NCBI RefSeq assembly: GCF_002007115.1
Contig: NZ_MVAD01000004.1
Span: 62,001-126,000 of the forward strand
DNA length: 64,000 nt
Direction of reading: 5' to 3'
Origin: Massilia sp. KIM
GTDB lineage: Bacteria; Pseudomonadota; Gammaproteobacteria; Burkholderiales; Burkholderiaceae_D
The translations under genes were made by a program, and so were the position numbers. The number at the start of each line of letters is the position of its first letter. The stretch's first letter is position 1. The notes under the pieces are model-generated. The model did not search any database and was not told the origin of the DNA. It worked only from the letters and a program-made list of their open reading frames with translations. Of the stretch, positions 27,553 through 35,697 are shown in pieces.

Positions 27553-28845
27553 ATGGACTTTTCTTCGCATACCTTCGACGCCATCGTGGTCGGCACCGGC
27601 CCCGGCGGAGCCAGCGCCTCGCGCGAGCTGGCGCGCGCCGGCCTGCGCGTGCTGATCCTGGAACAGGGCGGCGCCGCGCCCCTGGCCGGCACCCTGGCCC
27701 AGATGGCGTCCATGGCGGCCCGCCCGGGCAGCGGCGCCTTCGTGCACCGCGACGCCTCGCTGCTGGTGGGCGGCACCACCCTGGGCGGCAGCACGGCCGT
27801 CAACTTCGCCACCGCCGCGCCGCCTCCCGCCGCCATGTTCGCCGCCCACGGCATCGACCTGGAACCCAGCCTGGCCGCCCTGCGCGCCGAGCTGCCGCTG
27901 GCGCCCCTGCCCGACAGCCTGGTGGGGCCGATGGCGGCCCGCATCGCCCAGGCGGCGCGCGCGCTGGGCCTGGACTGGCGCAAGCTGGACAAGATGATCC
28001 GTCCCCAGGCCTGCCGCAGCGGCTGCTGGCGCTGCGCCTACGGCTGCCCTTTCGGGGCCAAGTGGAGCGCGCGCGACCTCGTCGAGGAGGCGCGCGGCCA
28101 CGGCGCCGTGCTGGCGCCCCATACCCGGGTGCTGCGCGTGCTGATGGAAGGGGGCCGCGCGCGCGGCGTCGAGGCGCTGCACGAAGGCCGGCTGCTGGCC
28201 CTGCGCGCGCCCCTGGTGGTGCTGGCCGGGGGCGGCATCGGCAGCCCGCGCATCCTGCATGCGTCGAACCTGGGGCCGCGCCACGCGCCATTCTTCAGCG
28301 ATCCGGTGGTGGCGGTGATGGGCAGCGTGGCCGACATCGACGGCGGCGCCGAGGTGCCGATGGCGGCCGGCCTGCACCTGCCGGAGCAGGGCATCGCCCT
28401 GGCCGACCTGACCCTGCCGCGCCCGATGTACCAGGCCTTCGCGCTCCAGGTCGGGCGCGTCGACCGCCTGCTGGCGCACCGGCGCACCCTCTCGATCATG
28501 GTCAAGATCCGGGACGAGATCGGCGGCGGCGTGGGACCGCGCTGGGCCGACAAGCGCCTCACGGCCGGGGACCGCGCGCGCCTGGAGGAAGGCAAGGCGA
28601 TCGCGCGCCGCATCCTGGCCCAGGCCGGGGCCAGGCAGGTGTTCGCGACCCATCACTTCGCCGCCCATCCGGGCGGCAGCGTGCGCATCGGCGCGGGCGT
28701 CGACGCCGACCTGCGCGCCGCTCCCGGCCTGTACGTGTGCGACGCCTCGGTGATCCCCGGTCCCTGGGGCCTGCCGCCGACCCTCACCCTGCTGTGCCTG
28801 GGCAAGCGCCTGGGAGGACACCTGGCCGGCGCCTCGAATCAGTAG
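27553..28845 (+). CDS. GMC-family FAD-dependent oxidoreductase
   Basis: 430 residues. The N-terminal Rossmann fold AIVVGTGPGGASASRELARA binds FAD; the C-terminal YVCDASVIPGPWGLPPTLTL segment with the upstream HHFAAHPGGSVRIG is typical of GMC alcohol and sterol oxidoreductases. Between them are four closely spaced cysteines, C154, C158, C161 and C165, in CRSGCWRCAYGC, followed by PFGAKWS; this resembles the Cys motif of long-chain fatty alcohol oxidases. It is shorter than classical GMC enzymes (500-600). No cytochrome partner is adjacent. The stop overlaps the convergent slyX stop by 7 bp. Confidence 0.88.
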   Translation: MDFSSHTFDAIVVGTGPGGASASRELARAGLRVLILEQGGAAPLAGTLAQMASMAARPGSGAFVHRDASLLVGGTTLGGSTAVNFATAAPPPAAMFAAHGIDLEPSLAALRAELPLAPLPDSLVGPMAARIAQAARALGLDWRKLDKMIRPQACRSGCWRCAYGCPFGAKWSARDLVEEARGHGAVLAPHTRVLRVLMEGGRARGVEALHEGRLLALRAPLVVLAGGGIGSPRILHASNLGPRHAPFFSDPVVAVMGSVADIDGGAEVPMAAGLHLPEQGIALADLTLPRPMYQAFALQVGRVDRLLAHRRTLSIMVKIRDEIGGGVGPRWADKRLTAGDRARLEEGKAIARRILAQAGARQVFATHHFAAHPGGSVRIGAGVDADLRAAPGLYVCDASVIPGPWGLPPTLTLLCLGKRLGGHLAGASNQ

Positions 28846-29042
28846 TGCGGGGGTTTCTCGTTGAGCGGGGTCTGGCGCCCGTCCTGCAGGGTGCGCACGT
28901 GCTCGGCCAGCTTGGCCACCATCGCTTCGAGCTGGTCGATGCGGCGGCCCTGCTGGTAGATGGTCTGGTTCAGGGTCTCCACCAGGTCTTCCTGGTGGGC
29001 GAGCTTGATTTCGATGTCGACGAAACGGTCTTCGTGGTCCAC
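28839..29042 (-). CDS. slyX: SlyX family protein
   Basis: 67 residues. A short heptad-like coiled coil (ETLNQTIYQQGRRIDQLEAM) with the C-terminal PPHY is characteristic of SlyX, a small conserved proteobacterial protein whose cellular role is still unclear. It overlaps the convergent GMC oxidoreductase gene at the 3' end. The upstream serralysin-like gene ends 54 bp before its start, on the same strand. Confidence 0.88.
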   Translation of the reverse strand: MDHEDRFVDIEIKLAHQEDLVETLNQTIYQQGRRIDQLEAMVAKLAEHVRTLQDGRQTPLNEKPPHY

Positions 29043-29095
29043 GGCGGCTCCCGCGCAAAGCCGGCATTATGCCAGCCGCGCGCGGGAAGCAGCGT

Positions 29096-31246
29096 TCAGG
29101 CGGCCGGCAGCGGGAAATCGACGCCGTGCACGATGCTGCCGATCACCTGGGCCTGGTTCTCCGGGCTTTCGGAGAAGAAGGCCAGCACTTCGGCGCGCGT
29201 GGACTGCTTCAGGCCATTGACCCAGAAGTCGAAGCCCGCGCCCTCGGCCGGGCGGTGCAGCACGTGGGCATACAGCTTGGTCACGAAGTTCTCGTCCGAC
29301 GGGTCCGACATGTACATGTCGATGAATTCTTTGTCGTTGATGAACAGCTTCGCGATGTCCTGGCCCGTGTAGTTGCCGGTGTCGAGCGCCTTGATCCAGA
29401 AGGCCATGCCGGCCTTGTCCGGTTCGCGGTCGAAAGCGGCGCGGTACAGGCGGTAGGTCAGGCCGGTGACCTCGCCCTCGCCGACGTCCAGGCCGACCAT
29501 GGTGTCGTTGAAGCGGATGCGTTCGACGTTGACCAGGTTGTCGCTGCCCAGCGCGCCGGACTTGTCGGTCACGGTCACGCCGAACACCCCGCGCTGGACC
29601 GTGAAGTCGGCGCGGTTGCCGTTGTAGACCACGGTGTCCAGGCCGGCCCCGCCATTGATCGCGTTGTCGCCGGCGCCCGGGGTGAACACGTCGTTGGCCG
29701 CAGTGCCGTTGGCGTTCAGGGCGCTGTTGACCTGGAAGCTGTGGCTGGTCTGGGCGCTGGTGGCGTTGCCGGCGGCGTCCTCGGACGCGGCGCGCACCTG
29801 GTAGTTGGCGTTCGGCAGCAGCAGCTTGTCGATGCGCCAGCTGCCGTTGGCCTGGACCGTGGCGCGGCCGAGCTCGATGCCGGCGTTCACCTCGACCAGC
29901 AGGATCGTGCTGCCGACCTCGCCGGTGCCGGAGAAGCTCGCGGCATTGCTGCCGGCGGCCAGCGCCATCACCGAGGTCGGCGCGCTTGGTGCGGTGGCGT
30001 CGACGTGGAAGCTGGCCGGCTGGCTGACGACGGACACGTTGCCGGCGGCGTCGGTGGCGGTCGCGTACACGCTGTAGTTGCGGCCGTCGGGGAAGGCGGT
30101 GCTCGTCACCACGCTCCAGATGCCGCTTTCGTTGGCCTTGGTTTCGCCGACCTGGGTGGTGCCGGCGTAGATCTTGATGATGGCGTTGGCCTCGGCCTGG
30201 CCGCTCACCAGGGGCTTGTTGCCGGTGGCGAAGCCGGCCGCGTTCTTGGTCACGGCCAGGGTCGGCGCGGCCGGCGCCGTCTGGTCCGAGGTCAGCTGGG
30301 CGCGCTGGTAGCTGCCGTCCGTGAAGCGCAGCACTTCGACGCCCGAGAGGCGGATCGTGCCCTCGTTGGCGTTGAAGGCCAGCAGCTCCCCGCTGGCGTT
30401 CTCGCTGAAGCTGTAGGCGCTGCGGCTGCGGGCGAACACCGCGGTGTCCTCGCCGGCGCCGCCGACCAGCACGTCGTTGCCGCCGCCGCCCTCGAGCACG
30501 TCGTTGGCCGCGCCGCCGGTCAGCACGTCGGCGCTGCCGGTGCCGGTCAGGTAGCGCGCGCCGGTGGCAGAGTTGATCCCCAGGCCGCCCTTGAGCCCGT
30601 CGCCGCCGTAGAGCCAGTTCAGCGCCGCGATGTCGTAGGGGCTGAACTCGCTGTGCGGACCGCCGACGTCGCGGTAGGACATCAGGGTGTTGGCGGTGTT
30701 GTCCTGCGCCGTGGGCAGCCGGATGTCGTCGGTGAAGGGGTGCTTCAGGCCCAGCGCGTGGCCGAGCTCGTGCAACAGGGTCTCGTAGCCGTAGCCGCCC
30801 GGCCGCAGGTCGGCGTTCTGGGCCGCGTGCTCCCTGTTGTCCATGTAGATATAGGCGTCGGCGTCATAGGTGCTCAGGGTGCCGTCCGCGTAATGGCTGT
30901 ATGGCGAGTTCCAGCTGCACAGGCCGGTCGTGGAGCGGTCCGCGATGTCCAGGTTGGCCAGGTGGATCTGGGCGTCGGTCCCGACCGCCGTCTCGACGAA
31001 GCGGATGCCGGTGATCTCCTGCAGGTAGCTGAACGCGGTGCGCGCCGAGACCTGCTGCGCGAAGCTGAAGGCTTCCTGTCCGGTCCTGTCCTTTTCGTTG
31101 CCCGAGGCAATCGAGAAGGTGTAGTAGATCGTGTTGGCGTTACCCGGGGCGGTCAGGTAGTTCCAGTCCGGACCTTCGTCCAGCAGGGCGTCGATATGTT
31201 GCAGCCCCGAGACCGGGGTCGTGGTGATGTCGGAAACTTTAGCCAT
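29096..31246 (-). CDS. Serralysin-like M10 metalloprotease with RTX, Ig-like and DUF4214 regions
   Basis: 716 residues without an N-terminal signal peptide, consistent with type I secretion. The N-terminal 230 residues contain the serralysin zinc motif HELGHALGLKHP (about 159-170) and the Met-turn-like LMSYRDVG. An RTX calcium-binding block follows (VLEGGGGNDVLVGGAGEDTA), then two Ig-like modules (GNKPLVSGQAEANAIIKIYA; GSNAASFSGTGEVGSTILLV). A second short RTX-like stretch (NAINGGAGLDTVVYNG) and a C-terminal DUF4214 region (LTYRLYRAAFDREPDKAGMA) complete the chain. No HlyBD/TolC-type secretion genes are nearby. Expected to be an extracellular protease, possibly surface-associated. Confidence 0.87.
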   Translation of the reverse strand: MAKVSDITTTPVSGLQHIDALLDEGPDWNYLTAPGNANTIYYTFSIASGNEKDRTGQEAFSFAQQVSARTAFSYLQEITGIRFVETAVGTDAQIHLANLDIADRSTTGLCSWNSPYSHYADGTLSTYDADAYIYMDNREHAAQNADLRPGGYGYETLLHELGHALGLKHPFTDDIRLPTAQDNTANTLMSYRDVGGPHSEFSPYDIAALNWLYGGDGLKGGLGINSATGARYLTGTGSADVLTGGAANDVLEGGGGNDVLVGGAGEDTAVFARSRSAYSFSENASGELLAFNANEGTIRLSGVEVLRFTDGSYQRAQLTSDQTAPAAPTLAVTKNAAGFATGNKPLVSGQAEANAIIKIYAGTTQVGETKANESGIWSVVTSTAFPDGRNYSVYATATDAAGNVSVVSQPASFHVDATAPSAPTSVMALAAGSNAASFSGTGEVGSTILLVEVNAGIELGRATVQANGSWRIDKLLLPNANYQVRAASEDAAGNATSAQTSHSFQVNSALNANGTAANDVFTPGAGDNAINGGAGLDTVVYNGNRADFTVQRGVFGVTVTDKSGALGSDNLVNVERIRFNDTMVGLDVGEGEVTGLTYRLYRAAFDREPDKAGMAFWIKALDTGNYTGQDIAKLFINDKEFIDMYMSDPSDENFVTKLYAHVLHRPAEGAGFDFWVNGLKQSTRAEVLAFFSESPENQAQVIGSIVHGVDFPLPAA

Positions 31247-31349
31247 GATGAATAGAGAATGAGCACCGCCGGGACGGCTTGGCGCTATTCCAAGAAGTAT
31301 TTCCTGATGAACAGACTAAGTCAAATAGGAAATTCAATCGTGCGCCCCT

Positions 31350-31373
31350 CCGCCGCCCGGACCGGGGCGGCGG
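31350..31373 (-). terminator. GC-rich hairpin after rep
   Basis: A perfect 9-bp stem CCGCCGCCC/GGGCGGCGG with a 6-nt loop, 9 bp after the rep stop and before the start of the serralysin-like gene. There is no T-run, so it may only protect or slow the transcript. Confidence 0.45.
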
Positions 31374-31381
31374 CGCAACGT

Positions 31382-33451
31382 TCAACCCGGCACGGGTTTC
31401 GGCGTCGCCAGCAGGGCTTTCAGGTTGGCCAGGCGTTCCTTGGGGCTGAGGATCTCGGATTCCTTGGGCGGGGCGTCGCCGACGTCGAGCTGCATCTCGG
31501 CGATGAAGCGCGACGGGTCGCAGTTGACCAGTTCGCCGGCGCGCTTGCGCCGCTTGCACCAGCTGATGTGCAGGGTGCGCTTGGCGCGCGTGATGCCGAC
31601 ATACATCAGGCGCCGCTCTTCCTGGATGCGCGAGGCGATCGCCTCGACCGAGTCGTCGGGGTCGCCCTTGTGCGGCAGGATGCCCTCCTCGCAGCCGACC
31701 AGGTAGACGTGCGGGTATTCCAGTCCCTTGGAGGCGTGCAGGGTCGACATGCGCACCGCGTCCTGCTCCTCGTCCTGGCCCTCGAGCATGGACATCAGGG
31801 CCACCATCTGGGTCAGTTCGAGCAGGTTCTTTTCCTCGCCGTCGCGGTCGCGCCCGCCGCGCCCGCGCTCCTTCAGCCAGTTGGTGAACTCGAGCACGTT
31901 CTGCCACTTGGCCTGGGCCGCGCGGTCGTCGAAGTTCTCGTACAGATAGTGCTCGTAGTTCATCTCCTTCATCATGTCGTCCAGCACCTCGGCGGCGTTG
32001 TCGCCGCTGCCGGACGGGCCCGGGCGGGTGGCGCGGTCTTCCAGCTCCAGCATGAAGCGGCAGAAGTCGCGCAGCGGGGCCAGCTGGCGGTCGGCCAGCT
32101 TGGCCTCGATCCCGCCCTTGGAGGCGGCCTCGAACAGCGAGCAGTTCCACTGCTTGGAGAATTCGCCCAGGGTTTCCAGGGTCGCCATGCCGACCCCGCG
32201 CTTGGGCGTGGTGACGGCGCGGATGAAGGCCGGGTCGTCGTCCTGGTTGGCGATCAGGCGCAGGTAGGCGATGATGTCCTTGATCTCGGCCTTGTCGAAG
32301 AAGCTCTGGCCGCCCGACATGGTGTAGGGAATGCGCTCCTTGCGCAGCGCCTGTTCGATGACCCGGGCCTGGTGGTTGCCGCGATAGAGGATGGCGTAGT
32401 CCGACCACTTGTTCTTGCGCTGGAAGTGGTCGGCCGAGATCATGATCGCCACCTGGTCGGCTTCCTGGTCGTCGTTCTGCATGCCCAGCACCTCGATCGG
32501 CTCGCCCAGGCCGTGTTCGGACCAGAGCGACTTCTCGAACAGCTTGGGGTTGTTGCCGATGACCGCGTTGGCCGCCTGCAGGATGCGGGTGGTGGAGCGG
32601 TAGTTCTGTTCCAGCTTGATGACGCGCAGGTCGGGAAAGTCGACCTGCAGGGTCTTGAGGTTTTCCACCGAGGCGCCGCGCCAGGCGTAGATCGCCTGGT
32701 CGTCGTCGCCCACGGCGGTGAACATCGGCTTCTTGCCCAGGCCCGTCACCAGCAGCTTGACCAGTTCGTACTGGCAGGTGTTGGTATCCTGGTACTCGTC
32801 CATCAGCAGGTAGCGCAGGCGCCGCTGCCAGCGGTCGCGGATCGGTTCGTTGTTGCGGAACAGCTCCACCGGCAGGCGGATCAGGTCGTCGAAGTCGACC
32901 GCCTGGTAGGCCTGCAGGGTGGCCACGTAGCTGCGGTAGACGCGGCCGGCCATGGCCTCGTCCTCGTCGCGCGCGTTGCGGATCGCGAGCTCCGGGTCGA
33001 CCAGGCCGTTCTTCCATAGCGAAATGGCGTTCTGGATGCGGCGGATTTCCTGCTTGTCGGTGGACAGGGCCAGGTCCGAGACGATGGTGTAGCAATCGTC
33101 GCTGTCCATGATGGAAAACTTGTCCTTCAGGCCCACCCCGGCCGCCTCCTGGCGCAGGATCTTGACCCCAAGCGAGTGGAAGGTGGACACCGTGAGCTGC
33201 TTGGCCTGCTTGGGCTGCTTGAGCAGCTTGCCGATGCGCTCCTGCATCTCGATCGCCGCCTTGTTGGTGAAGGTCAGGGCGGCGATGGTGCGCGGATCGT
33301 AGCCGCGGTCCTCGATCATGTAGGCGATCTTCTGGGTGATCACGCGCGTCTTGCCCGAGCCGGCGCCGGCCAGCACCAGGCAGGGGCCGTCGAGATAGAG
33401 CACGGCTTCGCTTTGCGGCCCGTTCAGGCCGAATTTCGGTGCATTGGACAT
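31382..33451 (-). CDS. rep: ATP-dependent DNA helicase Rep (UvrD/Rep superfamily 1)
   Basis: 689 residues from the ATG at 33451. The 3'-5' helicase motifs are all visible: motif I LAGAGSGKTR near residue 30, motif Ia LTFTNKAA, motif II DEYQDTN, motif III AVGDDDQAIYAWRGA, motif IV EQNYRSTTRIL, motif V STLHASKGLEYPHVYLVG and motif VI RLMYVGITRAKRTL. Length and the N-terminus (LNGPQSEAVLYLDGPCLVLA) fit Rep more than UvrD. Rep assists fork progression and, with PriA encoded 2 kb away, replication restart. The open frame reaching 33580 has no coding support. Confidence 0.92.
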   Translation of the reverse strand: MSNAPKFGLNGPQSEAVLYLDGPCLVLAGAGSGKTRVITQKIAYMIEDRGYDPRTIAALTFTNKAAIEMQERIGKLLKQPKQAKQLTVSTFHSLGVKILRQEAAGVGLKDKFSIMDSDDCYTIVSDLALSTDKQEIRRIQNAISLWKNGLVDPELAIRNARDEDEAMAGRVYRSYVATLQAYQAVDFDDLIRLPVELFRNNEPIRDRWQRRLRYLLMDEYQDTNTCQYELVKLLVTGLGKKPMFTAVGDDDQAIYAWRGASVENLKTLQVDFPDLRVIKLEQNYRSTTRILQAANAVIGNNPKLFEKSLWSEHGLGEPIEVLGMQNDDQEADQVAIMISADHFQRKNKWSDYAILYRGNHQARVIEQALRKERIPYTMSGGQSFFDKAEIKDIIAYLRLIANQDDDPAFIRAVTTPKRGVGMATLETLGEFSKQWNCSLFEAASKGGIEAKLADRQLAPLRDFCRFMLELEDRATRPGPSGSGDNAAEVLDDMMKEMNYEHYLYENFDDRAAQAKWQNVLEFTNWLKERGRGGRDRDGEEKNLLELTQMVALMSMLEGQDEEQDAVRMSTLHASKGLEYPHVYLVGCEEGILPHKGDPDDSVEAIASRIQEERRLMYVGITRAKRTLHISWCKRRKRAGELVNCDPSRFIAEMQLDVGDAPPKESEILSPKERLANLKALLATPKPVPG

Positions 33452-33655
33452 GGGAAAGTTTCGGAAGACAGGACGACATTCTAACGATGTGTCCGCTTCG
33501 ATGGGGCGGTGCCACGCGGAAAAATCACCGGGCTGGTCAGGAATGCAACACCGGACCGCAGCGCCAAAGGGGTCAGGCAAGGGGAGCCCGCTTGGAGTAC
33601 CATGCGGTCTTTGGGCTGCCGCGTTGCGGCGCCCCGTGTTATTGGGAATAAATCA

Positions 33656-34141
33656 ATGAAATTCGAGCATCTTGTCGAGATTAACGATCCGATGAACCCG
33701 CTGATCGACACCCTGTCGCGCGAGCAGCTGTGGCGCGGCCTGGTGCTGCGCGCCGAGTCGCCCAAGATGTTCATGCCCCACCTCGACGAGGTCGAGATCG
33801 TGGACCGCGAGGCCGGCAGCTTCGGCCGCCGCCTGCGCTACGGCGAGCTGGTGATCGAGGACCGCGTGCACCTGACCCCGCTGCAGGAAGTGCGGGTCGA
33901 GGTGCCGGCCCAGGGCGAGATCGCGGCCTCGAGCCTGCGCATGATCATCGAGTCGCCCGCCAGCGCCATGCTGCTGGTGCGCTTCTGCTACGACGACGGC
34001 ACCGGCGAGCATCCGGACGGGGTGGATGCGATGTACGACGAGTTCAAGAAATCCGCCTACCTGGAAGCCGACCTCGACACGGTGCGCGTGCTGCGCCAGC
34101 TCGCCGCCGACGGCAAGCTCGACGCGTCCCTGCTGAACTGA
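33656..34141 (+). CDS. DUF1857/AtaL-like SRPBCC family protein
   Basis: 161 residues from the ATG at 33656 (MKFEHLVEINDPMNPLIDTL). The pattern LSREQLWRGLVLRAESPKMF and the C-terminal DEFKKSAYLEADLDTVRVLRQLA fit the START-like SRPBCC fold of DUF1857. Such proteins have a deep hydrophobic cavity, but the ligand is unknown. It is divergent from rep (204 bp) and convergent with the flavoprotein gene, whose stop is 16 bp away. Confidence 0.8.
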   Translation: MKFEHLVEINDPMNPLIDTLSREQLWRGLVLRAESPKMFMPHLDEVEIVDREAGSFGRRLRYGELVIEDRVHLTPLQEVRVEVPAQGEIAASSLRMIIESPASAMLLVRFCYDDGTGEHPDGVDAMYDEFKKSAYLEADLDTVRVLRQLAADGKLDASLLN

Positions 34142-34157
34142 GCCCGGCGTCCCGGCT

Positions 34158-35597
34158 TCAGGTGCCCGGCTCGGTATCGGCCGGGTCGGTCCTGCTCTCC
34201 CCCTGCGTCAGGCAGTGCGCGAGGTCGCGCAGCGCGGTGCGCACGCCCTCTTCCACCACCGGGTGGTAGAAGGGCATCTCCAGCATCTGGTCCACCGTCA
34301 GCCGCATCTGCGCCGCCCAGGACAGCAGGTGGGCCAGGTGCTCGGCGCGCGGGCCGATCATTTCGGCGCCCAGGAACAGGCGCGAGCCGTACTCCGCGTA
34401 CACCCGCAGCAGCCCCTTGTTCTGCAACATCACGCGGCTGCGCCCCTGCCCCTCGAAGGACACCTTGCCCACCGCGAACTTGCGCTGCCCCGGTTCGCAC
34501 AGGGTGCGGTAATCCTTGCCCAGGGTGGCGATGTTGGGCTCGGTGAAGGCCACCGCGATCGGTGTGCGGCGCAGGCCCGGACGCACGTCCGGGTAGCGCC
34601 CGGCGTTGTCGCCCGCGATCTTGCCGTGGTCGGCGGCGTCGTGCAGCAGCGGGCGCTCGTCGTTGGCGTCGCCCGCGATGAAGATGTGGCTGGTCCCGCA
34701 CTGCATGGTGCGGGCGTCGAACAGCGGAATGCCGTCCTCGCCGCGCGCCAGCCCGGTGTGTTCGAGGCCGATGCGGTCGACGTTGGGCACGCGCCCGGCC
34801 GCCATCAGCACGAACTGGAAGCGCTCGGTGTTCTCCTTGCCCATGGCATCGGCCACGGTCAGCGCCACCTCGTCCCCCTCCTGCACCGCGCCCACCACCT
34901 TCGACTGGAACTGGATGTCGAGTTCCTCGTTGAGCACCCGCCCGGCGGCGCGCAGCACCTCGGGGTCGGTGATCTGGGCGATGCTGCCGCCGCGCGCGAA
35001 CAGCTTGACCCGCACGCCCAGCCGGTGCAGGGCCTGGCCCAGCTCCAGCCCGATCACGCCGGTGCCGATCACGGCCACCGAGCGCGGCAGCTCGTCCCAG
35101 TAGAACACGTCGTCGCTGGTGACGATGCCGGGGCCGACGTTCTCCAGCGCCGGCAGGCGCAGCGGGCGCGAGCCGGTGGCGATCACCACCCGCGCGGCCT
35201 GGATCTCGGTGTGCTCGTCGACCTGCAGCGTATGGGGGCCGGTGAAGCGCGCGTGGCCGCGCAGCTTGTCCTGCTCGGGGATGGCGTCCACGCCTTCGAG
35301 CACGAAGCCGACGAAGCGGTCGCGCTCGCGCTTGACGCGGTCCATCACGGCGCGGCCGTCGATGCGCACCTCGCCGGCGTGCACGCCGAAGGGCGCGGAG
35401 GAGTGCATGACGTGGGCCGCCTCGGCCGCCGCGATCAGGAGCTTGCTCGGCATGCAGCCGACCCGCGCGCAGGTGGTGCCGTACAAGCCGCTTTCGATCA
35501 CCACGGTGCGCGCGCCCTGCGCCCTGGCCGCCCGGTAGGCCGTCAGCCCGGCGGTGCCGGTGCCGATGACGGCGACATCCACTTCCAGTTTCTTCAT
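34158..35597 (-). CDS. Dihydrolipoyl-dehydrogenase-like pyridine nucleotide-disulfide oxidoreductase
   Basis: 479 residues. FAD-binding VAVIGTGTAGLTAYRAARAQ at the start and the NAD-binding VAVIGTGVIGLELGQALHRLG in the middle. The redox disulfide is C-x4-C in TTCARVGCMPSK, and the C-terminal catalytic His-Pro dyad is FYHPVVEEG, in place of the canonical HPTLSE. It resembles the stand-alone lpd3-type branch rather than the E3 of a 2-oxoacid dehydrogenase; no E1 or E2 gene is adjacent. GGAGAGCAGG precedes the ATG. Electron acceptor or donor specificity is undetermined. Confidence 0.87.
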   Translation of the reverse strand: MKKLEVDVAVIGTGTAGLTAYRAARAQGARTVVIESGLYGTTCARVGCMPSKLLIAAAEAAHVMHSSAPFGVHAGEVRIDGRAVMDRVKRERDRFVGFVLEGVDAIPEQDKLRGHARFTGPHTLQVDEHTEIQAARVVIATGSRPLRLPALENVGPGIVTSDDVFYWDELPRSVAVIGTGVIGLELGQALHRLGVRVKLFARGGSIAQITDPEVLRAAGRVLNEELDIQFQSKVVGAVQEGDEVALTVADAMGKENTERFQFVLMAAGRVPNVDRIGLEHTGLARGEDGIPLFDARTMQCGTSHIFIAGDANDERPLLHDAADHGKIAGDNAGRYPDVRPGLRRTPIAVAFTEPNIATLGKDYRTLCEPGQRKFAVGKVSFEGQGRSRVMLQNKGLLRVYAEYGSRLFLGAEMIGPRAEHLAHLLSWAAQMRLTVDQMLEMPFYHPVVEEGVRTALRDLAHCLTQGESRTDPADTEPGT

Positions 35598-35697
35598 CCT
35601 GCTCTCCGCTTGTCGGGGTACTGCCGTGACGATACGCTATTTTCGCCGAGCCGGCAGGACGCCCCTCCGGCCTTGGACCCCGGCCTCGGGCCCCGCC

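Noticed and set aside
29069..31255. A 728-codon plus-strand frame opposite the serralysin-like gene
   Set aside because: Val/Gly/Ala-rich antisense translation without motifs, while the minus strand encodes a motif-complete protease.
34158..35597. E3 subunit of a pyruvate or 2-oxoglutarate dehydrogenase complex
   Set aside because: No E1 or E2 gene is nearby, and the CARVGC and HPVVEEG motifs differ from the canonical E3 forms.
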